Positions 33,630-40,700 of a stretch of DNA of 64,000 nt are shown in pieces (positions within the stretch are counted from its first letter, which is position 1; every line of letters begins with the position of its first letter). The notes under the pieces are model-generated. The model saw only the letters and a program-made list of their open reading frames with translations, was not told the origin of the DNA and did no database searches. Source of the stretch: Catenuloplanes atrovinosus (GTDB lineage Bacteria; Actinomycetota; Actinomycetes; Mycobacteriales; Micromonosporaceae); contig NZ_JAVDYB010000001.1 of NCBI RefSeq assembly GCF_031458235.1, positions 8,333,001 through 8,397,000 of the forward strand. Direction: 5' to 3'. A program made the position numbers and the translations under genes.

Positions 33630-35443
33630 GTCGTCACCAGAGCGGGGAGTTCGGTCAGGTGGCCGTCCTCGATGCGGAGGATGCGGCCGGCCTCGGCGAG
33701 CAGGGCCGGGCGGTGCGCGACCAGCAGCGCGGTACGGCCGGTGACCAGGCGGCGGCTGGCGTCGAGCACGGCGGACTCGGAGGCGCCGTCCAGCCGGGCG
33801 GTGGGCTCGTCGAGCAGGAGCAGCGGCGCGTCGGCGCGGAGGAACGCGCGGGCCAGGGCGACGCGCTGGCGCTGGCCGCTGGAGAGGCCGTGGCCGCGTT
33901 CGCCGAGGCGGGTGCGGAGGCCGTCGGGCAGACCGGCGATCACGTCGTCGAGCAGCGCGGCGCGGGCGGCGGCGGCCACGTCGGCGTCGGTCGCGGACGG
34001 GGCGCCGAGCCGGATGTTGCCCGCCATCGTGGTGGCGAACAGGTGCGCCCGCTGCGGCACCCAGGCGAGGCGGCGGCGCCACTGCTCCGGGTCGATCGTG
34101 GCGAGGTCGGCGCCGTCCACCAGGACGCGGCCGGAGGTGGGCGTGACGAAGCCGAGGAGCAGGCCGAGCAGCGTGCTCTTGCCGGCGCCGCTCGGGCCGA
34201 CGATCGCGATCCGGTCGCCGGCGGCGACGGTCAGCGAGACGTCCCGCAGCGCGACCACCCGGTCGTACTCCACGGTGACGCCCTCGAACCGGATCTCCTC
34301 GAACGCGGCGGGCGACGTGCCGGTCGCGGGGGCGGCCCCCGAGCCGTCACCGGGGGACCCGGCCGGTGCCCCGGCGGCGAGTCCGAGCGGGGTTCCGGCG
34401 GTGCGCCCGGCCGGCGTTCCGGCCGGCGGTGCGGTCGCGCGCTCGCCGAGGGTTCCGGCCGCGGGCCGGTCCGGCGTCCCGGCCGGGAGGGGGTCCTTCG
34501 CGGGGGCGGTGGAGAGGGTGAAGGCCGCGTCGAGCGCGGTGAGCCCCTCCATGCTGGCGTGGAAGCGGGCGCCGGCGGCGCGGAGCGGGAGGTACGCCTC
34601 GGGGGTGAGCAGCAGCAGGAGCAGTGCGACCTGAAGAGTGAGGGCGCCGTCCAGCACGCGCAGGCCCACCGGGACCGCGACCAGGGCGACGGAGAGGGTG
34701 GAGACCAGCTCGAGCGCGAGCGCGGAGAGGAAGGCGATGCGCAGCGTCTTCATGGTGGCGATGCGGTGGCCGTCGGCCATCCGGCGGACCACCTCGACCT
34801 GGGCGCGGGCCCGGCCGAAGACGCGCAGCGTGGGCAGGCCGGCGACCATGTCGAGGAAGTGGCCGCCGAGCAGGGAGAGCCGTCGCCACTGCCGCTCGGT
34901 GGCGGCCTGCGCCTGCCAGCCGAGCAGCGCGCCGAAGACGGGGATCAGCGGCAGCGTGGCCGCGATCGTGATGGCCGAGGTGAGGTCCGTGAAGACCAGG
35001 CGGGCCAGGACCGCGACCGGCACGGTCACGCCCATGATGAGCTGGGGCAGGTAGCCGGTGAAGTAGTTGTCCAGCGCGTCCAGCCCGCGGCCGGCCAGCG
35101 TGGCGATCTCGCCGGCCCGCTGCCCGCCGAGCCAGCCGGGGCCGCGCGCGCCGACCGCGCCGAGCAGCTCCACGCGCAGCGCGGCCTTGACGGTCGCGGC
35201 GCTGCGGGCCGCGACCACGCCCTGTGCCCAGGTCAGGCCCGCGCGCAGCACGATGATCACGACGAACGCGGCGAGCGCGGCGGTGTCCAGCCGGCCCTGC
35301 CAGGCGGCGGTGAGCGCGGCCGCGAGCGCGGTCGCCTGCGAGATGATCAGAATCCCGGCGGCCACCCCGAACACACCCAGCAGGGCGAGGTGGCGCCGGG
35401 TCGCGGGCACTCGCCGCAGCAGGCGGGGATCGAACGGGCGCAT
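33626..35443 (-). CDS. cydD: CydD, thiol-exporter ABC subunit
   Basis: A 605-aa half-ABC transporter, partner of CydC. The membrane domain spans about residues 18-330 (GVFGVAAGILIISQATALAA; GQRAGEIATLAGRGLDALDN, the CydD-like pattern). A Pro/Gly/Ala-rich linker of about 60 residues at about 345-405 contains PAGTP-type imperfect repeats. The ATPase domain has GPSGAGKSTLLGLLLG, LSSGQRQRVAL and LLLLDEPTARLD. ATG 35443 (MRPFDPRLLRRVPATR) is the family-typical start. The gene lies 5 bp after cydB, so cydB and cydD are co-translated. Confidence 0.9.
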   Translation of the reverse strand: MRPFDPRLLRRVPATRRHLALLGVFGVAAGILIISQATALAAALTAAWQGRLDTAALAAFVVIIVLRAGLTWAQGVVAARSAATVKAALRVELLGAVGARGPGWLGGQRAGEIATLAGRGLDALDNYFTGYLPQLIMGVTVPVAVLARLVFTDLTSAITIAATLPLIPVFGALLGWQAQAATERQWRRLSLLGGHFLDMVAGLPTLRVFGRARAQVEVVRRMADGHRIATMKTLRIAFLSALALELVSTLSVALVAVPVGLRVLDGALTLQVALLLLLLTPEAYLPLRAAGARFHASMEGLTALDAAFTLSTAPAKDPLPAGTPDRPAAGTLGERATAPPAGTPAGRTAGTPLGLAAGAPAGSPGDGSGAAPATGTSPAAFEEIRFEGVTVEYDRVVALRDVSLTVAAGDRIAIVGPSGAGKSTLLGLLLGFVTPTSGRVLVDGADLATIDPEQWRRRLAWVPQRAHLFATTMAGNIRLGAPSATDADVAAAARAALLDDVIAGLPDGLRTRLGERGHGLSSGQRQRVALARAFLRADAPLLLLDEPTARLDGASESAVLDASRRLVTGRTALLVAHRPALLAEAGRILRIEDGHLTELPALVTT

Positions 35444-35448
35444 CGGCG

Positions 35449-36324
35449 TCAAGTCAACCAGAGCCGGTGGAACTCCGGCGAGTGACCTTCTACCTGACTT
35501 CGCCGGGAACTTTTCCCGGCCCAGAGGGCGAGCACGGCCAGCGGCAGCGCGGGCAGCGCCACCAGCGCCAGCAGGCGGAGCGTGGCCGGGTCGGCGAGCG
35601 CGTGCTCCCACGTCGCGCCGGCGCCCGGGGCGGGGCCGGGGATCAGCGCGTAGGGCCAGGTCAGCAGGGAGACGATCGGGACCGGGAGGGCGAGCGAGAC
35701 GGTGATCGCCGCCCGCGCCGGGCGCCACCGGTGGCGGCGCGCGGCGTGAGCCGTCACCGCGAGCAGGCCGATCAAGACCACGATCAGCAGCAAGCCGGGG
35801 TACGCCGTGGGAGTTCCCACCCGTACCGCCGAGAAGAACGGAAGCACGACGAGCGCCGCGGTGGCGACACTCAGCGTGAGCAGTGCGAGTCTGGCCGTGT
35901 TTCGAGGGTCGGCCCGCAGGGCCGCGCCCTGCGTGGCGGTGAGCGCGAGCTGGACCGCGGCCAGCGCCGCGATGCCGGCCGGTTCGGCGGTCAGCAGCGC
36001 GCCGAGCAGGCCGCCCCAGCCGGCGGCCGCGGTCGCGGAGCCGAGCGCGGCCAGCCGGCGCCGGCGCAGCGGGATCGCGACCGTGGCGACGACGGTCCCG
36101 GCGAGCGCGGGCGTGACCACGGCCGCGTGCCGGGCCAGCAGCTCGCCCTCCAGCGCGGGGAACGCGCCGAACAGCAGGCCGGCGGCGGCGACCAGCCAGA
36201 CCTGGCGGCCGAGGAAGCGCGGGTCGAACGGGCCGCGGTCGCCGAGCAGCGCGGGGCCGTAGTCGCGGGCGGCGAGCGTGAGGTAGCCGGCGAACAGCGC
36301 GCCGAGCAGCAGAATCCAGAACAT
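35449..36324 (-). CDS. cydB: Cytochrome bd oxidase subunit II (short form)
   Basis: A 291-aa membrane protein with about eight hydrophobic segments. The start MFWILLLGALFAGYLTLAAR followed by DYGPALLGDRG (the usual xxDG.dlG region) identifies CydB, and placement directly after cydA confirms it. It is shorter than the common 330-380 aa, and several loops look reduced. CydB supports haem insertion and quinol oxidation with CydA. The ATG is 2 nt from the cydA stop. Whether the short form is normal for this clade cannot be judged here. Confidence 0.85.
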   Translation of the reverse strand: MFWILLLGALFAGYLTLAARDYGPALLGDRGPFDPRFLGRQVWLVAAAGLLFGAFPALEGELLARHAAVVTPALAGTVVATVAIPLRRRRLAALGSATAAAGWGGLLGALLTAEPAGIAALAAVQLALTATQGAALRADPRNTARLALLTLSVATAALVVLPFFSAVRVGTPTAYPGLLLIVVLIGLLAVTAHAARRHRWRPARAAITVSLALPVPIVSLLTWPYALIPGPAPGAGATWEHALADPATLRLLALVALPALPLAVLALWAGKSSRRSQVEGHSPEFHRLWLT

Positions 36325-36326
36325 GG

Positions 36327-37571
36327 TCAGGCCATCACCGTCGTGGCGGGCTCGTCGTCGCGCACCGGGCGGCCGAGCGGCGGATCGTCGAGGCCGCGGC
36401 CGGCGGCGCGGAGCAGCAGCGTCCAGTTGAGCACGCCGAGCGCGATCACCAGCACCGCGAAGAACACGCAGGACGCGGCGGCCATGGTGGGCGAGCGCGG
36501 CGTGATCGCGTCGGCGGCGGGCAGCATCCCGTAGATCGCGAACGGCGCGCGGCCGACCTCGCGGAGCAGCCACCCGCAGATCGCGGCCACGAACGGCAGC
36601 GGCGCGGCGCAGATGAGCAGCGCCAGCGACCATCGCCAGCGCAGCAGCAGGTCGCGGAAGAGCAGCGGCAGCAGGTAGAGGAAGATCGCCATGCCGAACG
36701 CGACGAACTGCATGATCTCGTACGGGACGTCGATCCAGGCCGGCGGCAGGTAGTCCGCGGGCCGCCCGCCGAACCGGCCGGCGAACGCGGTGGCGGCGGC
36801 GATCCGGTCGGCGTCCTCGCCGTACTTGGTCGGCTGCACCGTGCCGACCGGGCCGAGCTGCGCCCAGCCGGAGTTGAAACTCAGGTAGAGCCCGGCGAGG
36901 CCGGTGAGCAGGCCGAGCCGGGCCGGGCCGCGAAACGCGACGGTACGGCGGCGGAGCAGGTGCCAGGCGGAGAGGCCGGCCATCAGGAAGCCGCCGCAGG
37001 CCAGCGCCGCGCCGGCCACGTGCACCAGCGCGAGCGTGAGCGTCGGGTTGGTCAGCAGCGCGGCCGGGTCGGTGAGCACGGCCGTGCCGTCCGGGCGGAT
37101 CTCGTGGCCGACCGGGTTCTGCAGGTAGGCGTTGCCAACCATGATCCAGAACACCGAGAGGTACGCGGTGAGCGCGACGCCGACGAGCAGCAGCAGGTGC
37201 GCCCACGGGCGGATCCGGTGCCAGCCGGCCAGCCAGAGGCCGAGCAGCACGGACTCCAGGGTGAACGCGACCAGCGTCTCCACGGCCAGGGGCGCGCCGA
37301 CCACATTGCCGGCCACCCGGGAGACGCCGCTCCAGTTCAGCCCGAACTGGAACTCCATCACGATGCCGCTGGCGATGCCGACAACGTAGTTGATCACGTA
37401 GAGGGTGCCCCAGAAGCGGAGGGCGCGCAGTGCGCCGGGGCGCTTGGTGATCACCCAGGCGGCTTCGATGATCACCAGGAGGGTGACGAGCCCGAGGGTG
37501 ACCAGGACGAAGAGGAAGTGCATCCCCGCCGTTACGCCGAACTGCACCCGCGCCCACTCGACCGCGTCCAT
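36327..37571 (-). CDS. cydA: Cytochrome bd oxidase subunit I
   Basis: A 414-aa membrane protein, the catalytic subunit of bd quinol oxidase. Haem-binding landmarks are present: GMHFLFV with His near residue 17 (haem d/b595 side), LVHVAGAALACGGF with His for b558, and YEIMQFVAFGM with the b558 Met. GWLLREVGRAPFAIYGMLP matches the conserved GRQPW-type motif, with RAPF in place of RQPW. The Q-loop is short, as in many Gram-positive bd oxidases. First gene of the cydABDC operon. The upstream region has a 12-bp palindrome and a downstream-of-M56 repeat element. Confidence 0.93.
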   Translation of the reverse strand: MDAVEWARVQFGVTAGMHFLFVLVTLGLVTLLVIIEAAWVITKRPGALRALRFWGTLYVINYVVGIASGIVMEFQFGLNWSGVSRVAGNVVGAPLAVETLVAFTLESVLLGLWLAGWHRIRPWAHLLLLVGVALTAYLSVFWIMVGNAYLQNPVGHEIRPDGTAVLTDPAALLTNPTLTLALVHVAGAALACGGFLMAGLSAWHLLRRRTVAFRGPARLGLLTGLAGLYLSFNSGWAQLGPVGTVQPTKYGEDADRIAAATAFAGRFGGRPADYLPPAWIDVPYEIMQFVAFGMAIFLYLLPLLFRDLLLRWRWSLALLICAAPLPFVAAICGWLLREVGRAPFAIYGMLPAADAITPRSPTMAAASCVFFAVLVIALGVLNWTLLLRAAGRGLDDPPLGRPVRDDEPATTVMA

Positions 37572-37760
37572 GCCTTCAGTCCTCCCCGTGGCTGTGTGTC
37601 CACAGGCTACATGTAGCGGTCCTACGTATGGGATCGGGTTTTTCCCGGAGGGGACGACGGCATGCAGGTGGCTTTGCTCTGCTTACCGGGACGAATCGCC
37701 CCCGGATGAGGGCGGTGATATGCCCCGGACCGGGCAGGTGAGCCGAGACGTGGGGGTGGG
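37572..37760. promoter_or_regulatory. cydA upstream region with palindrome GCTACATGTAGC and a 16-mer repeat
   Basis: GCTACATGTAGC (37606-37617) is a perfect 12-bp palindrome 35 bp upstream of the cydA start, followed by TCCTACGTA (37620-37628). TACA/TGTA half-sites are the hallmark of BlaI/MecI/CopY-type operators, and a BlaI-like gene is 1.1 kb away. An inverted copy of the 16-mer repeat (CTTTGCTCTGCTTACC) is at 37672-37687, nearer the 3' end of the M56 gene. Confidence 0.45.
37672..37687 (-). repeat. Single copy of the 16-mer repeat upstream of cydA
   Basis: CTTTGCTCTGCTTACC, the reverse complement of GGTAAGCAGAGCAAAG, in the gap between the M56 gene and cydA. Read on the minus strand it is preceded by ATTCGTCCC, matching the TTCGTCC lead-in of the other copies. 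No inverted partner was found close by. Confidence 0.75.
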
Positions 37761-38666
37761 TCAGGAGAGGAAGAGGGAGATCGGAAGGGCGACCAGGGTG
37801 GTGGCGGCGGCCAGCGCGACCGCGCCGCGGACGCGGGCGGGGCGGCGGCGGGCGAGCAGGCGCTGTACGCGTGCCTCGACGTCGCGGTCGGCGGCACCGA
37901 GGGCGCCGGACGGGGTGAGTCGCGGGCCGGCGGTGGCGAAGCGGAGCAGGGCGGAGGCGAGCGGGCCCTCCGCGTGCTTGTCCAGGGCGCGGTCATCCGC
38001 GCGCATCTCCACCAGCAGCGCGACCATCGCGGCGGCGGCGTGCAGCCAGGCGGCCCAGGGCAGGGCCCGGCAGAGCGCGGTGAACGGGAGCAGCACCAGG
38101 TCGTGGCGCTCGTCCGCGTGCGCGCGCTCGTGTTCCAGCACGGCGGCGAGCTGGGCGCGGTCGAGCAGGTCGAGCGTGCCGGCGCTGACCACGACGCGCG
38201 GGTGCAGGCCGGGCAGGCAGTACGCGGCGGCGCTCGGGTGGTCGAGCACCAGCGCGCCGGGCGCGGCCGGGTCGTCCCGGGCGACCAGGGTGAGCAGGTC
38301 GCGGTGGCGGCGCTGGGCCCGTACCGCCCGGATCAGGCTGTTGATCGTGGTCCCGGCGAGCGTGGCGCCGATGCCGAGGCTGACCGCGATCGCGGCCAGG
38401 TGCCCGAGGCCGAGCCCGGCCGGCAGCCGCCCGCCCAGCAGGTCCGCGGCCAGCATCCGGAGCGCCGTGCCGGGCGCCGCGTCGTAGGGGTCGAGGCCCA
38501 GAGCCAGCGGTACGCCGATCGCGCTCAGCCCGAACCCGAGCCCGATCAGCTGCCAGCAGACGATCGCCACCCGGGGGATCCGCCACGTCCACCGGGCCCG
38601 CGCCAGCACCCGCGCGGTCAGGTAGGCGAGCAGGGCCCCGCCGGCGAAGTGCAGCGCGTGGATCAT
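37761..38666 (-). CDS. M56 family membrane metallopeptidase (BlaR1-like)
   Basis: A 301-aa integral membrane zinc peptidase. The catalytic motif HERAH (HExxH) lies at about residue 180 in LAAVLEHERAHADERHDLVL. Hydrophobic segments surround it (about residues 1-20, 35-60, 88-105, 195-220 and a C-terminal one). It lacks the extracellular penicillin-binding domain of true BlaR1, which is usual for actinobacterial members. The family cleaves or otherwise inactivates a BlaI-type repressor. The gene overlaps the BlaI-like gene by ATGA, the standard pair arrangement. Confidence 0.9.
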   Translation of the reverse strand: MIHALHFAGGALLAYLTARVLARARWTWRIPRVAIVCWQLIGLGFGLSAIGVPLALGLDPYDAAPGTALRMLAADLLGGRLPAGLGLGHLAAIAVSLGIGATLAGTTINSLIRAVRAQRRHRDLLTLVARDDPAAPGALVLDHPSAAAYCLPGLHPRVVVSAGTLDLLDRAQLAAVLEHERAHADERHDLVLLPFTALCRALPWAAWLHAAAAMVALLVEMRADDRALDKHAEGPLASALLRFATAGPRLTPSGALGAADRDVEARVQRLLARRRPARVRGAVALAAATTLVALPISLFLS

Positions 38667-39031
38667 TGTTTCCCGCCCCCGGCCTCGTCGGACAGCGCGC
38701 TGCGCAGCACCTCGGCCTCGGTCCCGCTCACCGACCGCGCGAACCGCACCAGCGCCGCGTCCCGGCTCCCGGCCAGGTCCAGCGCGTCCAGCATGAGCTG
38801 CGCGATATACGCCTCACGTGGCGCCGCCGCCCGGTAGCTCCAGGCCCGGCCCGCGCGCTCGCGCTCCACCATGCCCTTGCCGGCCAGCCGGTCCAGCACC
38901 GTCATCACGGTCGTATACGCCAGCCCGCGATCCTTCAGCGCGTCCGCGACGTCCCGCACCGTGTGACCCCCGCCGGCCCCGTCCCACAGGACGTCCATCA
39001 CCGCACGCTCGAGGTCACCCAGCCGTATCAC
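38663..39031 (-). CDS. BlaI/MecI/CopY family repressor
   Basis: A 122-aa winged-helix repressor. The core is clear: LGDLERAVMDVLWDG, TVRDVADALKDRGLAYTTVM, and TVLDRLAGKGMVERERAGRA. A C-terminal helical dimerisation region follows. Repression would be relieved when the adjacent M56 peptidase is activated. An imperfect operator lies 9 bp upstream of its start. Targets are unknown; the cyd operon next to it has a related palindrome. Confidence 0.92.
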   Translation of the reverse strand: MIRLGDLERAVMDVLWDGAGGGHTVRDVADALKDRGLAYTTVMTVLDRLAGKGMVERERAGRAWSYRAAAPREAYIAQLMLDALDLAGSRDAALVRFARSVSGTEAEVLRSALSDEAGGGKQ

Positions 39032-39039
39032 GCACTCAA

Positions 39040-39056
39040 TCCTACCGCCCGTAGTA
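39040..39056. promoter_or_regulatory. BlaI-type operator candidate
   Basis: TCCTAC-cgccc-GTAGTA: arms pair at 5 of 6 positions and resemble TACTAC/GTAGTA half-sites of BlaI proteins. Located just upstream of the BlaI-like gene, consistent with autorepression. Confidence 0.5.
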
Positions 39057-39068
39057 CATGCGCTCCGG

Positions 39069-39608
39069 TCAGCCGAGGCCGTTCTTCTCCAGGTCGGTCA
39101 GCGTGGACTTCTTGCGCTCGACATATTCGTGACTGCCCGACATGGTTCGGGCGAGCTCAAAGATCGTGATCTCGGCATCCCACGGATCGCCTTCGCCGTC
39201 GAGCGGCTTCGCCAGCCAGTAGGTCGAGACGCCTTGTTCGGCGTACCAGCGCGGCGCGTGATCCCTGGCATCCGATGAGGGCGACCACACCTCTACCGCC
39301 AGAGCGATCTTCGCCGCGTCGTGCCAGGTCTCGTGCGGGTTGGTAGGTGCCTCGTGGAACACGCCCACGTCGGCCACGCGGGTATCTCGATTGCTCCGCC
39401 GGACTCCGACCTCGGTATCCGCGAACCGCCCCGCCTTTTCGAGCAGGTTGGCGATGCGCCGGGCGACCCGCTGATGCCAGAGCCGGGCCGGCGACATGAT
39501 GACTAGCCGTCCGTCGTGAATCTCATAGCGAAGCTTTGAGGGCAGGCCCTCAAGATCGTCAAGGGTGAATCCATCCTCGACGACATCAGGCAGGTGGAGC
39601 GTAGTCAT
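39069..39608 (-). CDS. Uma2 family (PD-(D/E)XK nuclease-like) protein
   Basis: A 179-aa Uma2/DUF820 protein. The restriction-endonuclease-like fold is suggested by LRYEIHDGRLVIMSPARLWH, RVADVGVFHEAP (the Asp of the PD motif) and ALAVEVWSPSS (ExW in place of ExK), followed by RDHAPRWYAEQGVSTYWLAK. Biological role is unknown for this abundant family. ATG 39608 has GGAGG at 39614-39618. It lies between the BlaI gene and the ALDH pair on the same strand, but a hairpin separates it from the latter. Confidence 0.88.
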   Translation of the reverse strand: MTTLHLPDVVEDGFTLDDLEGLPSKLRYEIHDGRLVIMSPARLWHQRVARRIANLLEKAGRFADTEVGVRRSNRDTRVADVGVFHEAPTNPHETWHDAAKIALAVEVWSPSSDARDHAPRWYAEQGVSTYWLAKPLDGEGDPWDAEITIFELARTMSGSHEYVERKKSTLTDLEKNGLG

Positions 39609-39626
39609 CGGCGCCTCCGTTCGCTG

Positions 39627-39657
39627 CCCCAAGGGTACGGGCTACACCCCCTTGGGG
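39627..39657 (-). terminator. Hairpin terminator overlapping the end of the ALDH-like gene
   Basis: CCCCAAGGG (39627-39635) pairs with CCCTTGGGG (39649-39657), which includes the last codons of the ALDH-like gene. The loop is 13 nt. Confidence 0.55.
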
Positions 39658-40700
39658 TGCCAGACGGTTTTGGTTTCGAGGTGGGCTTTGAGGCGGCGGA
39701 GGCCGGGGTCGGCGTACCAGTCGGGGGTGTCGGGGCGGAGGACGCGCTTGAGGGTGTCGGCGGCGGCGGTCTCCAGGGTGCGGGCCAGGTCCGGGTCCGC
39801 GCCGGCCAGGTCGAGGGCGTTGACGTCGGCGTGGGAGGCGAGCCAGGGTGCGGTCTCGGCGGGGCGGCCGGTGAGGATGTTGACGACGCCGGCGGGGACG
39901 TCGGAGGTGGCCAGGGCCTCGGCGACGGTGACGGCGACCAGGGGATGCGCCTCGGCGGCGAGAACCACGGCCGTGTTGCCGGTGACGATCGCGGGGGCGA
40001 TCACGGAGACCAGGCCGAGCAGTGCGGAGTCGGCGGGGGCGAGCAGGCCGGTCACGCCGGTGGGCTCGGGAGCGGAGAGGTTGAAGTAGGGGCCGGCCAC
40101 CGGGTTGGCGCCGCCGAGCACCTGGGCGATCTTGTCGCTCCAGCCGGCGTACCAGACCAGCCGGTCGATCGCGGCGTCGACCTCCTCGCCGGGTACGCCG
40201 AGCGACCGGAACTCCTTGCGGCGCGCCTCGACCATCTCGGCGATCCGGTAGACGACCTGGCCGCGGTTGTACGCGGTGGCGCCGGACCAGCCGGGGAAGG
40301 CCTTGCGGGCGGCGGTGACCGCGTCCCGCAGGTCCTTGCGGGAGGCGAGCGCGACGTTGCTGTCGTTCACGGGATAGGTCCGCCCTGACTCGCTGCGCGG
40401 GAACTTTCCACCGATGTAGAGCTTGTAGGTCTTGCGGACGGCAAGGCGGGAGCTGGAACGTGAGGCCCGGTTTTGGCCTCGCGTTTCAGCGTCCGGGTTC
40501 TGGCTGGTCAGCTCGGAACGTGAGGCCCGGTTTTGGCCTCGCGTTTCAGCGTCCGGGTTCTGGCTGGTCAGCTCGGAACGTGAGGCCCGGTTTTGGCCTC
40601 GCGTTTCAGCGTCCGGGTTCTGGCTGGTCAGCTCGGAACGTGAGGCCCGGTTTTGGCCTCGCGTTTCAGCGTCCGGGTTCTGGCTGAGGTCACTGGACAT
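39642..40700 (-). CDS. Aldehyde dehydrogenase-like protein lacking the catalytic half, with in-frame tandem repeats
   Basis: A 352-aa ALDH-superfamily protein. Residues about 5-82 are four 20-residue repeats (SQNPDAETRGQNRASRSELT) encoded by the 60-bp tandem array. The ALDH part starts at about 83 (VRKTYKLYIGGKFPRSESGR) and covers only the N-terminal NAD-binding-type region (YAGWSDKIAQVLGG; GLLAPADSALLGLVSVIAPA). The catalytic Cys loop, the ELGGK glutamate and the FTGS motif are absent, so dehydrogenase activity is unlikely. It overlaps the complete ALDH gene upstream by 11 bp and probably forms a complex with it. Similar full/short ALDH pairs next to deoC are, as I recall, common in actinomycetes. 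Confidence 0.85.
   Translation of the reverse strand: MSSDLSQNPDAETRGQNRASRSELTSQNPDAETRGQNRASRSELTSQNPDAETRGQNRASRSELTSQNPDAETRGQNRASRSSSRLAVRKTYKLYIGGKFPRSESGRTYPVNDSNVALASRKDLRDAVTAARKAFPGWSGATAYNRGQVVYRIAEMVEARRKEFRSLGVPGEEVDAAIDRLVWYAGWSDKIAQVLGGANPVAGPYFNLSAPEPTGVTGLLAPADSALLGLVSVIAPAIVTGNTAVVLAAEAHPLVAVTVAEALATSDVPAGVVNILTGRPAETAPWLASHADVNALDLAGADPDLARTLETAAADTLKRVLRPDTPDWYADPGLRRLKAHLETKTVWHPKGV
40455..40686. repeat. 60-bp perfect tandem repeat, 3.9 copies, in frame within a CDS
   Basis: Three identical full 60-bp units (40501-40560, 40561-40620, 40621-40680) are flanked by a 46-bp partial copy (40455-40500) and a 6-bp partial copy. No base differs between units. Each unit contains a hairpin GAGGCC-cggtttt-GGCCTC. 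The period is a multiple of three, so the host frame (minus strand) is preserved. Confidence 0.97.

Noticed and set aside
40455-40686. CRISPR array
   Set aside because: The units are contiguous with no spacers and lie within a coding frame; no cas genes are nearby.
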